A stretch of 64,000 nucleotides of DNA, from contig ML976728.1 in the NCBI GenBank assembly GCA_010015655.1, forward strand, positions 299,627-363,626, given 5' to 3'. Source of the stretch: Bimuria novae-zelandiae CBS 107.79. Lineage: Eukaryota > Ascomycota > Dothideomycetes > Pleosporales > Didymosphaeriaceae. A program made the position numbers and the translations under genes. Shown here piece after piece: positions 20,844 to 32,850 of this stretch. The first letter of the stretch is position 1; each line of letters opens with the position of its first letter. Under the pieces are notes generated by a model that saw only the letters and a program-made list of their open reading frames with translations, was not told the origin of the DNA and ran no database searches.

Positions 20844-23034
20844 TCACCGCTGTCTCACAAACCTCAACGTCCCATCCTCACCACTCACCAACCTCGCCTC
20901 CATCCCGCTCGCCTGCTCCACCAAATCCTTCCACGTCCTCCTCCCCCCCTGCCTCATCTCATCTACACCCCACCCCTCCAACCCATGCATCGTCGCCGCC
21001 AACACACTGTTCTTATACAAATACGCCTTCCGCCTACTCTGCACCGCCGTCAGTACCAAGAACACCACCGACAAGAAGACGAGCGCCAGCGGCAGAACAA
21101 GCCAGCGCCACTCGACCTTGATATACGACTGTGGTGCCCACGCCATGCCCGTCGCATTTTTTGCTGCAGGATTATCCGTGCTGCGGATATAGTTCCCTGC
21201 AACGACACTGATGTCGTTGATAACGGTAGGCCAGCCGTAGTGCTTGCGACGCTGCAGCGCGAAGTCGCGCGCATTGTCTGAGTACAGCGTCTCGTCGATC
21301 ATTTGGGAGAGGTATGCCATAGAGGACGGGCGGATAACGAAGTGGTTGCTGCCGCCATGGGCGATGTGCGCAAAGTCATTCGCCGTCGTGCCTTCTTCTT
21401 CCATGTACAGGTCTTCCGCGACGTACCAGGATGGTGAGATGAGAGGGCTGCGGACAGACCCAAAGTATAAGCCGTCGGGCGCTTTGCCGTATCGGATATC
21501 TTGATACACGACTGAGTTGAGTTCTACGCTGCAGTGGAAGAGGTTTGCTTTGAATTCGCCGAAGGTGTCTAGGTTGGCGATGCCGGGGAGCACGCTGTCC
21601 GTGTCTAAGCAGGCGAATGTGCCGAGGGTGAAGTTGTTCAACGTGGGGAATCCGTCGGGAAAGGTGTACCGTTTAGAGGTGCAGAAGGCGAAAGGGGAGC
21701 CTGTGATATTCGTTGCATCTAGGTTGTCCGTACCCCAGAAAGAATGATAATCCTCTTGCTGGACCTCAGCGTTGCCAAAGACTGTGGCGCGGGCAGGTAT
21801 AAAGCTTGGTCGCGCAAAAGGAACATAATGTAGCTCGCCTTCTCCAGTCAAGTTTTGCACTTTTCGGTCCGGCAAATATTCGTACGTGATGTAAATGCTG
21901 GGATAATCTTCTTTTTTGATTGTGCAATTCATTCCGTACTTGGACACGTTATCGTTTTCTTTGACGGCCTTTTTGAACTCTGGAAGGCGAGTGAAGCGCC
22001 GTATAGACTGTTCTTCGACAGGGATACCAAGCTCTTCAAGCGTTCGATTGATTTCAGTAACACCGTTCCGAATATAGTATTCGCAACCGAATCCATTGTT
22101 GGTGCGAACCTCCGCTATGTCGCATTTCGCCTGGGCCGCCAGAGAAACGTGGGGTGGGTATGTGCACCTAGTGGTACCGCACACGTTGTTCGATTGATAG
22201 GTCGGAGGTCTATCCATTAAGCCTCTTTCCCTCAAGCTTGCCAACATTGCGAGAGTGAAAGTAAGTCGCCCTGGACTTTGTCAGATGATGGTGCTGATGC
22301 GATGGAAGCAAACCATCGAGAGGATCCACAGTACACGACTTACCTTCGGGATCAACGCTCCTTAGGTCGGTAGTATTCACTAGTCGAGAGTCTTCTAATG
22401 CCATTGCATACGAAACCGTGCTCGTCTCGTTCGTTATCCACTGCGTTCTGACTTCCACTCTCACGACCTGCTGCGTGAACGGCTCGAAAGCAAGCAGCAA
22501 TATCGTTATCAAAGCGCCCAATGAAGCGAGCAAAGCAGAGGCGCTTGTTTTCCATAGCATGACCAACGCTCCCCAGGGCCCCCGACTCGCGTCGTCGAAA
22601 ACCTGCATCTGACTGAGGGTTCGTGGCGCTTCGAAATAGGTCCATTTTAGTTGGCTGATGCACTCTGCTATTGGTACGAGTAACGCAGATTTGGCGATGG
22701 TAGAGAAGACTGCTACCAGAGAGTTTGGTTGGATAGGCAGTCCCCAATCGGCTAACGGCTTCCCCTGGATGGATATCAAGACCGAGATAACGGCTATGGT
22801 GCTTGCAACCGCGAGCGTAGTGGCGTATATCTCCCACCACCACCCAAACCGGAAAATACCCCTCTGCGTAGACGGTGTTGAAATGATGTGGGTGACAGGA
22901 GCAGGTTTTCCGGAATCATCTTCACTTTGGTGGACGGAAGTATAGGCTCCAGCTTTGTCTGTCGGTCTGCTCGAATGTGGTACACGAGTGGAGGAAACGG
23001 AGGAAAGCGGCGATATCGATCGTTGGTCGTCCAT
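20844..23034 (-). CDS. DUF3176-family multi-pass membrane protein
   Basis: Two exons, 23034-22344 and 22270-20844, joined by a 73-bp intron (22271-22343, donor GTAAGT, acceptor CCAG, branch-like CTGAC), give 705 residues. The N-terminus is polar. Helices lie near residues 68-90, 105-125 and 163-185, with the family segments WWEIYATTLAVAST, GKPLADWGLP and ASRGPWGALVMLW followed by FEPFTQQVV. These match the fungal DUF3176 domain. A long cysteine- and glycosylation-site-containing extracytoplasmic region follows, then a final helix (WRWLVLPLALVFLSVVFLVL, about 618-641) and a short cytoplasmic tail. The function of the family is unknown; it is abundant in filamentous ascomycetes. A start 7 codons upstream (23055, MQCPSSV) is possible. 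No lesions are seen. Confidence 0.9.
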
Positions 23035-23347
23035 AACTGAGCTTGGGCATTGCATTGCACGGGGCCAAGGGACTACTTAAATTGCTGCCTGCGTAACCCT
23101 GTGTTGCTCCGGCGTCCAAGCGATGGCTTAGACGAAACGTAGCGTAACAGCCCGCCTATTTCCGGACACGATCCGCGGGGGCCAAAAAGCAATGATTGGT
23201 ACGACAGAACATTAAGACCGTGATGAAAACGTGTTGTAAGGATTTGATTAAAAGTGAAAGGCGTCTCCTGTTGTGACTGTAGTATTTCCCGATGAAGATC
23301 AGCCCGGTTGCAGTTCGCAAAGTGACGTCGCTGGGTACGGTCGTCAA

Positions 23348-24592
23348 TCACCAACCATATTTATTACCCGCTTCCTTTTTATTCCTCCTCCCGCTCGCAA
23401 AGTGCTCCTCCAGAGCGTCCTTTTGCGTAGTCGCCACGTTGATTAAGCTCTTCAGACTGTTCTTGCCTGTACCCGAAATGGACTTGAGCGCATTATGCTG
23501 CACCGTCTCGCCCTGCTGGCGTAGAAGCTCATTGTGCGCGTATTCCTGATCTGTGTTGAAGACTACAAACTTGGCCGAGGAGAGGACCGGACCCTGGCCC
23601 TTCCGACCGAAGAGTTGGCGTCGTTCGGCCTCGGAGAGGTTTAGCTCGGAAGCGACATTGGTGAGGTCGTTGGACGCGGGTGGCGGGTAAGAGGCGGTGA
23701 TAGATGTTGCGACGTGTTGTTGCGTCTGGAATGCTGAATTTGGAACGGGTAACTCGTGGTCGTCTTGATCTTGGCCGTAGATGAGCGGCTGATAATCACC
23801 GGTAGGCTGCTTCGCTGGTGCGTCGACCTCTTGAGGCATGCCGAAGAGTGACACCTTCGGTTTGCTCGGAGCCTTCTGCTCTACTGCCGGTGTACTGGGC
23901 TGGGAACCGGGTGTCGATGCAGTCTTGGTCTCGGCTGAAGGGGCAGCTACTGATCTGGCGGCCGAGGGCTTCTTCTGCTTCTTCCCCCATGCCATACCCT
24001 TGGGCATGAATCTAGGTCGGGCGGGCTGAGCAGCCGGCTCCGGTGTCGCTATCGGGTTGCTAGCTACCACTTTAGGCGCTTCTTCGACCTTTGTCTCGGA
24101 CTTTGGTGCTGGCAGATTCAGCAGCGCTCTGAAGTCCTCCTGCTTTCGCTCTGCCCTCTTGATGGGATTGCCGTTCTCATCGTATTCGTCCAGATCTATC
24201 TTAGACTCGCGTTTGAAAGCCGGCTCTGCACCCGTTTTCAGGTTGACTCCAGCTCCCAAGCCCTTGCCTAGTCCGCGCTTGCCGGAAGGTGCGTCCATGG
24301 TCGCCGCTTCCACTTTGGGTTTCTTGGGCGCGGGCAGCATCGCATTGAAGCCGCCAAACGCGCCGCCACCGCCGATGCGGGCTTTCTTTGCCGGTGGGGC
24401 TTCCGATTCAATGTCGTCCTTTTCAGCTCGAGGTTGCGATGCGCCGGGCAGATTGAGCGTGATCTTGCCAGGGTTCGAGCGGTCGACGACTTTTTGAAAG
24501 TTGGCTTTCGGTGCGGGCTTCGCGGCGGGCTGGGGGACTTGAGGGGCGTCGTCGCCCGAGTCCTCGGAGTCGGAATAACCGATCAGATTCAT
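23348..24592 (-). CDS. PRCC-domain protein (mitotic checkpoint regulator, MAD2B-interacting family)
   Basis: A single exon of 414 residues starting MNLIGYSDSEDSGDD, the acidic start typical of PRCC-family proteins. The middle is low complexity, rich in proline, alanine and lysine, with a basic stretch (PPAKKARIGGGG) that may serve as a nuclear localisation signal. The conserved C-terminal part holds LNLSEAERRQLFGRKG, VVFNTDQEYAHNELLR and a lysine-rich end (ASGRRNKKEAGNKYGW). Human PRCC interacts with MAD2B and is linked to the mitotic checkpoint and splicing; a nuclear role here is inferred from the family. It is divergent from the AVO1 gene, with 239 bp between start codons. Confidence 0.88.
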   Translation of the reverse strand: MNLIGYSDSEDSGDDAPQVPQPAAKPAPKANFQKVVDRSNPGKITLNLPGASQPRAEKDDIESEAPPAKKARIGGGGAFGGFNAMLPAPKKPKVEAATMDAPSGKRGLGKGLGAGVNLKTGAEPAFKRESKIDLDEYDENGNPIKRAERKQEDFRALLNLPAPKSETKVEEAPKVVASNPIATPEPAAQPARPRFMPKGMAWGKKQKKPSAARSVAAPSAETKTASTPGSQPSTPAVEQKAPSKPKVSLFGMPQEVDAPAKQPTGDYQPLIYGQDQDDHELPVPNSAFQTQQHVATSITASYPPPASNDLTNVASELNLSEAERRQLFGRKGQGPVLSSAKFVVFNTDQEYAHNELLRQQGETVQHNALKSISGTGKNSLKSLINVATTQKDALEEHFASGRRNKKEAGNKYGW

Positions 24593-24831
24593 GATGAATT
24601 GTAATGTGTGGAAGGGTGACGTTGTGTTGTGAAGTGAGCGGCGGCGAGGAGATCAGAAGATAGGAATCGCGCGTCAAGTGGAGCTCAGGCCAAGCAAGCG
24701 AGGGTCCCACTTCAGATCTGGGGAACGAAGGCGCCAAACGTTCCCTACAATTGATGGCGTTATGACTTGAATCTCAGCTGGTCTGGATATACGAAATCAC
24801 GCGCGCGATATGACACAATAGAACTGTAGCC
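24593..24831. promoter_or_regulatory. Shared divergent promoter interval (PRCC gene / AVO1 gene)
   Basis: Only 239 bp separate the two start codons, which face away from each other, so both promoters and both 5' untranslated regions must fit or overlap here. I see no clear TATA box. Confidence 0.6.
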
Positions 24832-27403
24832 ATGTCCCTCCTCCAGAACGAAGAGTGAGCCCCGCGACACCTCCGCGCTGCCGCCGCTAATCCCCCGCAG
24901 CTTCGTTCTCTACCAGCTGCGCACTGCCTATCTCTCGGCGATCAAGGATGGCGTGGGCGAGCGCCTCATCAATGTGAACACGTCCGTTCTGAATGATTCC
25001 GCCTTTCGCGTCGCTGGCTGGGTGCCCAATCAGTCAGACATCAAACGCACCTACTCGCCGCCGATACCCACCGCAATCACCTCCGAGTACTTCCAGGCAC
25101 CGAGATCGGTGGGCTTGAAGGCGCCAGAAGGCTTCGACGATGAAGAGGAAGGCGGCATGGTCACGGGCGGTGGCGGTAGCAACGACACCGTGGGCCCGAC
25201 GCTGAATGCGAAACGGCGGCGGAGAAGAGAGCAGTTGGAGGAGGATGACAGTAGCGACCTGAGCGACGAGAGTGACGAGGAAGAGGATGCGCAAAGGCCT
25301 GCAAACCAGATCAAATTCCAGAAGATGCCCGTCCGGACACGTGCGGGCTCTTCGCCCATACGCGGCTCGGTCCTCAAGAGTGGCCTGACTGAGGCCGCCG
25401 AGGGAGGGCCGTCCGTCACCATCACGTCTCCCTCGCGACCGCCGGAAAACCCCCTGCGTCGTGGCTCATCGGATGGCGTGCAAAGCGTCACGTCTGGCCG
25501 TCCGCGCAGAGATACGATAACCAGCAGCGAGATGTCGTCGGAGAACGAGATGGACTCGCTCGCCTTCCACAAGCGCAGAATGAACCCCCGCAAGGCCGCC
25601 AAAGCAAGCCACTTGCTGTCGGAGCGAATAAGTGAGGATGAGAAGGAGCCGCTGGAGGCACTCAACGAGGGCAACGAATCCGATAGCTCGCTTTCGTCTG
25701 AGTTCTCGGGCACCGCCGACAGTGGTTCCTTCATCGGCGAGGGCGACGATCCACTAGACTCATCACCACCTGCTGACCTCCGCAACATGCCCGCCTTGAC
25801 GCATTTCGCCAGCAATTCTCCAAAGAAACCGAAGGCCCAACTAACACCGACGTTGCAGGCCTTGCCTCCTCCAAGGCCAATTAGTTTCATACCTCCAGTC
25901 AGCGCGCTAACACAAGCTCTCCAAGCAAAGGAGCAAAAGCCATCAAATCCACTGCAGCGGTTTGCTGCCTGGGACGCCGCAAGCGAGGCCAACTCGAACC
26001 CCATATACATCAAGCTCTACTGCCCCTTCGCTTCAAAACCATCAAAGCCTCTTGAGTTGCTGATAAGAAAGACGGCTGACAATGGGAACACCGTGACAGT
26101 GTCCGAAGTCATTGGCTATGCTCTATGGCGTTACCAAGAAGAGAAGTTAGAGCCCCCAATACCTGCAGAAAAAGTGAATGTGAACTGCTGGGTTTTGCGC
26201 ATGTACGATGACGGCGAGATCGACGATGAGTTTCCTCCCCTGACCAGGAATCGCCCGCTCATGGATTTTGCGTCCAACAACAGCCGAGGCATGCGGCCGC
26301 GCGCTCGAGAGAAGCCATGGGACGAATTTGGCCTTGTCCAAGCCTCCGAGCGCGAGATCGCCGAGAACGAGAAGATCACGCCTGAATTTAGCCTGGAAGC
26401 TGCTGCGGCTGTCGCGGCGTCGAAGAAGTCGACAGAGGAGGCCCCGATCGCGAAACTACCACCTCCCAAGCCTATGCCTTCCCGCGCGAAGAGCTTCCGC
26501 AATCCCATCACAGGGCCATCTTTTGCACCTACAGCTACCCGCAAGGATACATCGACCCTCGCGGATGCTCCTACCATCTCGAACGTAACATCCGCTTCCC
26601 GTACTGGCGCCCCGAAGACCCTCGCCGTCCACTACACAGACGAGCACTTCAACAACAAGCGCATCCCCATCCCATGCACAACCGACACCTACATCGCCGA
26701 AGTCTTCGACCAAGTATGCCGCGACCTCCGCCTCGACAAAGGACTCTACGTGCTCAAAGTCTCCGCCAGCACCACGGTCGCCCCGCCCGACCGCACCGTC
26801 GAAGCGCTCGGCTCCCGCGTCGACCTCGACCTCGTCCGCCGCCGCTTCGTCGGCGACGGCGTCTTCGGGCTCGCCGGCTCCCCCGGCTCCTCCTCCCCAA
26901 ATGCCCCCCTCACCATCGCCACCGGCGGCGCCCCCAAGAAAACCAAAAAAGCTGACCGCACCGCCGCCGCCGTCTCTGGCCACGCCCTCCTCCACCCCCT
27001 GTCCAAACACAGCTCCTCAAACCCCTCCGCCGCGGCCCCTCTCACCCTCACAAACACCACGTACTACAAGCGCTGGCCCGTCACGCGCAAGCAGCCCATG
27101 TCCTTCGCCTCCTCAACCTCCCGGACTCTGGCCGTCGATAACGAGTACCTCCATATCATGCCCGGCGAGACGGGCACGAGTAAGCAGATCTTCGACCAGC
27201 CGGCGAAAACCACGACGGTGCATTTTTCGAGCGTTGTGGGGAGTAAAGTGAGCAAGAAACATCCGAAGATGTTTAGAGTCGTCGTGTTCAAGGAGAAGGA
27301 GACGAAGCGGTATGATTTCGAGGCGCAGAGTGCGCATGATGCGGGGGAGATTGTCAAGGAGATTAAGAGGGGGGTGGATCGGTTCCATGAGGGGTTTGTG
27401 TAG
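24832..27403 (+). CDS. AVO1: TORC2 subunit AVO1/Sin1 (CRIM, Ras-binding-like and PH domains)
   Basis: Exon 1 is only 23 nt (24832-24854, encoding MSLLQNE and part of D); a 46-bp intron (24855-24900, GTGAGC...CCGCAG, branch CTAAT) leads into exon 2 (24901-27403), giving 841 residues. The start MSLLQNEDFVLYQLR is the conserved Sin1 N-terminus, which supports the tiny first exon. After an acidic, Ser-rich disordered region come the CRIM domain (about 371-487, IYIKLYCPFASKP..., WVLRMYDDGEIDDEFPPL), the Ras-binding-like domain (about 580-660, LAVHYTDEHFNNKRIPIP) and a C-terminal Sin1-type PH domain (about 728-840, YYKRWPVTRKQPMSF, KMFRVVVFKEKETKRYDFEA). In TOR complex 2 the CRIM domain recruits AGC-kinase substrates and the PH domain binds plasma-membrane phosphoinositides. 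No lesions are seen. Confidence 0.94.
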
Positions 27404-28874
27404 GGTGGGGTAGGCGTTGCGTTCAGCCGTGTGAGTACAAGGTATAGGGGCGTATTTTTGAGGAGTGGTTCGGCGAGTGCTTTTACAGGGCGAGTATGGT
27501 TGGGCGCGGGATATGCGCTATGGCAGTGTTCTTGCGGGATTCTGTATACCACGAATGACATGTGTTTTCCCTAGGTCCTCCCCGTGTGCTTGTCCTCGCT
27601 TCATGCGACCGTAGCGAAGACGCCGGTTCCCCTCGTTTGGTTTTAGTCGCGAAGCGGAGTTACGCTTTGCACCTATGACCCTGGAAAGCCTTAACTAATG
27701 GACACTTTCCAGCGGCGTAAGGGGATCTAGTTTGCAGGCAGCAAGCCATTAGACCAGCGGTCGGTAGCGTGATAACCTAGGAGGAGAACATAAAAGTAAT
27801 CTACCTCTAGTCCACAGCACGCACATCGAAGTTACACATCGCAACACCAACAGTGGTAGCTGAAAGGACAGGATCATGATTTTTAAGGGTTATCAAATCA
27901 AGCTGTTCGGCACAAATCGAGTTTATTTTACGTGTTCTACAGCAGCTTCACGAAGCTTGCGAAGCTCCAAAGTTGACACCAACAGTGACACCAGTAAAGC
28001 ACTAGGTCGTAGAGACCGGCGAGATTGTCCTCGCCATTTCACTCCAATTCCCGGACTTTGTCTTTTACGATTTTATTCCTCTTTTTTCGCTTTGCACTAT
28101 GCGGCTCGCCTACGCTAGCGAAGCTATTCTGCTGCTCATCCCTCGTTTATCTATACATATCGCATCCCCTAGTACCAAGCTTAAAAGCAGCCGCAGCCAG
28201 TCCATACTTCCATGACGCGCCCACCCGAACCGTACCGATGCACCAAGGAGACGCGAAAAAAGCAAGGGCGAACCGACCAGGTATAACAAACGCTCGCTCT
28301 GAGTTATATCACCCAACCGAAACCCAACCCCACCCGCCGAGGAAAAGAAAACAGCAAAAGCCGAAAAAAAGTGTGCAATCAGAACTCCACCCCATGCTGT
28401 GCTGGATGAAAGAAAGGTACATGCCAATACGTACCAGTAAGAAGAGAAAAGTCATTTTGTTGGCACCTTTTTCTGATGCACAGACCGCCTTTTTTTGCGA
28501 CGGATGCAAAAAGAAAACTTCGTGAATCAAGCTCAACGGCAAGCTTGTAAAACACTCTGACGCTATGTCGAAAATTGCTTCGAAAAGCTCTGGATTGATC
28601 TTGTACTTTTAATGAGAATCGAACATATAGGACTATTGTTGTGCACCTGAACATGGTCGAAATGCCGACTTGTAAGCGGGACAGACCATATACTGCAAAT
28701 CTCTTAAGCTTGACCGCGGACCCGGACTATTCGGCGTCGAGACAGAACAAACCCGAGCGCAGATGGCGGTGAAGGACAAAATTGAGTATTCAAAACACAG
28801 CCTTAGGCGCGCAACGAGCTACTAGACCAAGGCATCGGCCAGTAGTACCAGAGAACAACGACGATAAAGGGAAC
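27404..28874. other. Convergent intergenic region between AVO1 and the nucleotidyltransferase gene
   Basis: About 1.5 kb, GC-normal, with no recognised gene or repeat. The genes on both sides end here, so it should hold two terminators. The largest open frame (28025-28525, plus) is lysine- and proline-rich without family motifs, and I do not call it. Confidence 0.5.
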
Positions 28875-31800
28875 CTAACCCCCTTTCCGGTCTGCGGTAT
28901 TGGCTGGTAGTGGCTCCCCTGCGGGCTTCGTGTCGTTCGACTTGCTTCCCTTCTTGTTCTTCCTCTTGTGGCGCTGGTTTGGTTGTTGCCAGGTATTTGG
29001 GCTGTTGCCGTTGTTCGCATTCGGCTTGTTGCTCTTATCGTTCGACTGATTAGAACCGCCTTTAGCCTGGTGTTGCTTATTCTCCTTCGCGTTTGAATGT
29101 TGCGCAGCGGAGTGTGATGCTCGGCGTCCTTGATGTATATTTTCTTTGGACTGACCCTTGGCACCATTGGCGCATCTGCCACCTTCTACCTGACGACTAG
29201 ACGTCGGAGACGGAGTTCTTGTTTCAAAAACCGGAGAAAGCAAGGGTAGAGTGGCAGACTTAACTTCTTGCGGTGGAGGCCGTGGCGTGTTCAACGTGTC
29301 CAGCGAAGTAAGCCCACTATTGTAGGGCATGCCACGCCACTGGGAAATCTGCGTTTTCGTGGGCGATACGTCTTCAGTCTGATTCGTCCGCCGGCCATTT
29401 CCCAATTCGTAGTTCACCCAAGCTTCAGGAAGCATGGGGTAGTACTGATGACCACCACTGGGTACCTTGGTTAGCCCGTTCGCATCGATAGGCGAGGCAC
29501 CGTTCATGGAGCCATTAGCGAAAGCAGCACCATATCCACCGTCGAGCCTTTGCCGATGCACCTCGTCAAAAACAAGCTTCTGTCGTTGGTCATGGCCAGA
29601 CGTCCGATATGACTCTTGATCGGTGAAAGGCGCCGCGGAGCTAGCTGTGTCGACCGAGGGAAATGAATCGACTGTGTCGCTCCTAGAACGTGATTCAGGC
29701 ATCTGTTGCGGGAAGGAGCCGTTGACAATGACAGGGCCTGTGTCCACAGGACGTGTTGAGTCCGTACGATCCCTTCGGGGATCAGCATTCACGCCCTGTG
29801 GAAGAGCGATGTTCGACGAATAACTGCGTACATGACTGCCAAGCGGTGACGGCGAACGCGATACGCGTCGCAGAGCAGTGTTGAGGAGCGGTTGCGTAAT
29901 TTCGGAGGACACTCGTCTCTTTCTTTGTGCAAGCTCGTTGTACGAAGGGATCTGGGGCACTGCATACTCCTGTAAAGATCGCAGTGTTGCTTGATCGTCG
30001 ACATAATAGCCAACGTACTCCCTCGGGATACTAGGCTCAGATGGAGGCGCATTCTCAGCGTAGCCGCCAGCAGGACTGTAAGGCGCGTCTGTTATCGCTT
30101 GAGAGCCAGGGACATCTGCTGTGGAGCGTGCAATAGGGTAACCCGCCACCAGGGACGGTTCGAAAAACTGCGGCATCGGAGGATAGCCGGCTAGAACGGC
30201 TTGAGGTGGCATTCCCCGTGCAGGTTGCGATTGCGAACGCATAGAGCCCGTTTCGCTGGCAGCGGATGTTCTATGAGGTTGTCGTCGCGGACCAGGCATG
30301 CTGTGCGGAAGTGATGGCGACGAGGGATTAGTTCGAGGACCATCAGCATTGGCCGAGCCTTGTGACGGGTCGAAAAATGCAGGATAGTGATACAGAAAAC
30401 CCTGGGGCAAATTGGGTGGCATACTAGCCTCTGCTAGACGAGGGCTGGAGCGACCGTTCACATAGGGCGACTTCTGAGGAGACGCGTTCGCACTGCTGGG
30501 CCCGCGGTTATGTTGGGCTTGGGCTTGGGCTTGGGCGACAACCTGTGCATGTATGTGCGCGACCTGCGCTTGCTGCGCCTGTTGGGCACGTTGTTGCGCA
30601 ACAAGCTGTTGCCGTAGCGTGTTCGACTGAATCTCCAACATCTGATATTGCTGGATCAGTTGATCATGAAGCCTCTCGTTGAGCCCCGACGGAAAGCTGT
30701 ACTCTTGCTGGCCTGCCATTGCACCAATAGGAGGGCTATGCAAGAATGGGGGACGGTTAAACGAGGCTCCACTAGAGGATCGTCTTCCATACCCTCCACC
30801 TTTGTTGTTCATGCCTCCACGTCCACCACGATGATTGCCGGAATTGCGGCCGTTTCTATTGTTCGGAACGCTGGGGGCCAATGTGACCTTTGGAGCTGTG
30901 GGTTTGGGAGGTCGCGGCCTTTCTTCTGGAGCCGGTGCAGGGGGAAATTCAAACTGCTCGCATGCCGCTCCCAGCTTTTGTCCATCGGCAAGGTAATCAA
31001 ACGCCCGTCGAATCTCCAAGTGTATACCACGCCAGGCGAATTCATCTGCGGAGTTGCCAAGGTTACGGTCGGTGTTGAAAGGCTCTTCGACACAAAGGCG
31101 GTTCCTAGCCTCCTTCTGCAGCCCAGCCCGGTGCCAGTTCTTCTCTTCGCGAGTGAGCAGGCGCCCCTGTCGAACAGACACCACGTATTTCTCGTAGTCG
31201 ACTTCATGCCCATAATGGCGGAAGAAGTGGAAGAGTAGCTGACCCAGCGACTCCGTGTTCTTCTTGCCAAAGCCCTTCAGCGCTTCTAAATCATCGGCGA
31301 ACTCAGATTGTGACCGCTTGCCTGTGGCCTTGTCAATTGCCCGGTGAGCGAGCTTGTGCAGTGTAGGCAGTATCGGCGGATCTCGCGTCTGGAGGAAGTT
31401 TATTATCATGCATATCCAGGTGTAGGAGCTAATGGTGCCTCCGAGTGCTGCAATCCATGTCAGTGATAATCCCAACACGGTACGAATGACTTACCCGCGT
31501 CGTTCAGTATGCGCTGCTTGGTCCAGTGCTTGATGATCATTGCCAGGGGCCGGACACGCTCATCAATTTGAATGTACGTTTTGATCATGCGGGTATTTTC
31601 CAGCGCCAGCGTGTTGTTCACGTTCATGTCGCATGCGAGTTTGAGCACCGGGTCCCAGACCTTTACAATACGCACCTTGGCCTGCGGTATGCAAACGACC
31701 TTTTCCATGCCATCTATCATTTTGTCAGCTAGATTATTAAAATAGGGTTGCTTGGTCGTACTTTTCGCGAGGGCTTCGGCGAGCGGGTGCATCTCCTCCA

Positions 31801-32850
31801 GACGAGTCATTGGGGTTTGGATGCAAACGTCAACTGTCACAGCTGTCAGCGGCGGAATGTACCATGGTGCTGGTCTGGTGCGTTACCATCGCTTTCGCTG
31901 GTGTACAGCTGGTTGCCGGATGAACCAAAGACGTGCACCTTGAAATCATTGCCCGGAAATTCCGTCTCCAGGATGCTCTGCAGCTTCTTGACGAATTGAT
32001 CTCGCCGCTGCGTGTTCTCCTTGGTAGGCTGTAACCGATCGTACAATTCCCGCATGTCCCCGCTCAACTTGTCATCCTCGTGTGGATCTAGCGCCTTCTT
32101 CTGCTCCTCCTTCGCTTTGTCTAGTATGTCAGAAGAATCGTAGGGCATTCGTCGCCTGCCGAACTGGCTGCTTGTTTCAAATTTGCAGCGGACGGTGCGT
32201 CCAGGGCGCGTCAGTGAACCAGCGGGGTTGGCCTCGGACGATACTGAGCGCGGCGAGTGGCTGCCGAGACCTCCACTGGGGGACGGCGATCGGGAGCGCG
32301 ACTCATACTGGCGTGCATTCTGCAGAGGCGTTGAAGGTACCGAGTTCGAATGTTGCGACACTATCGAAGGTCGCGACGGCCGTGCGAACGGCACACCTTC
32401 CTCGCGTTTGTTGCCCATGTTGTGTGCACCGTGAGACGTCATCGACAAAGCGCTGCTACGAACGCTTTCAGGCCCGGCTTTCCTCCCATGGGGGCCCTCG
32501 CGCTTGGGTTCCGCGTGTTGTGCACGAGCTGCGTTCCGCTCTTTGGTATGGGCCTGAGCGCCCGTGGAGGGTGGCCCCGACACGGTTACGGTAGGATAGG
32601 GTCTGGATGGGTTTGCCTGCGTATTATTTGGGGGTGGCAGCTGTGGGGACAGCTGTGTGGGCCGAAAATCACGGGGGAGAGCAGTACTGAAGTGCGCCGT
32701 AGGGTACCTATTCTTCAACGCGAATCCCTCGGGACCTTGCGCGGGCGCGGACGCTTTCCCTCCAATCCGAGGGTGTGCCGAATGTATGTTCGCGAGATGC
32801 GGGTCGTAGAGATACGTGCGCTGAACGTGGGCGTGGCGAGCGTCGTTCAT
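28875..32850 (-). CDS. Cid1-family non-canonical poly(A) polymerase / terminal nucleotidyltransferase
   Basis: Three exons, 32850-31887, 31833-31495 and 31447-28875, with introns of 53 bp (GTAACG...GACAG) and 47 bp (GTAAGT...TGCAG), encode 1291 residues. A disordered N-terminus (about 1-240) precedes the nucleotidyltransferase domain: VHVFGSSGNQL, then SDVDVC with the two metal-binding aspartates (about 321-323), and a third acidic position in LACDMNVNN. The PAP/25A-associated domain follows (about 435-545: ALGGTISSYTWICMIINFLQ, LGQLLFHFFRHYGHEVDYE). The rest (about 600-1291) is low complexity, including a Gln/Ala run (QQAQQAQVAHIHAQ) and a basic end (HKRKNKKGSKSND). By family it adds A or U tails to RNA; substrate and compartment cannot be read from sequence. 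The family call is firm, the exact orthologue is not. A downstream start is possible. Confidence 0.9.

Noticed and set aside
25051..26013. 320-codon open frame on the minus strand
   Set aside because: It lies wholly inside the AVO1 coding exon, is Ser/Gly low complexity and has no family motif; a shadow of GC-rich codons.
28025..28525. 166-codon open frame on the plus strand between AVO1 and the nucleotidyltransferase gene
   Set aside because: Low complexity, no domain, starts inside the likely 3' region of two convergent genes, overlapped by other frames.
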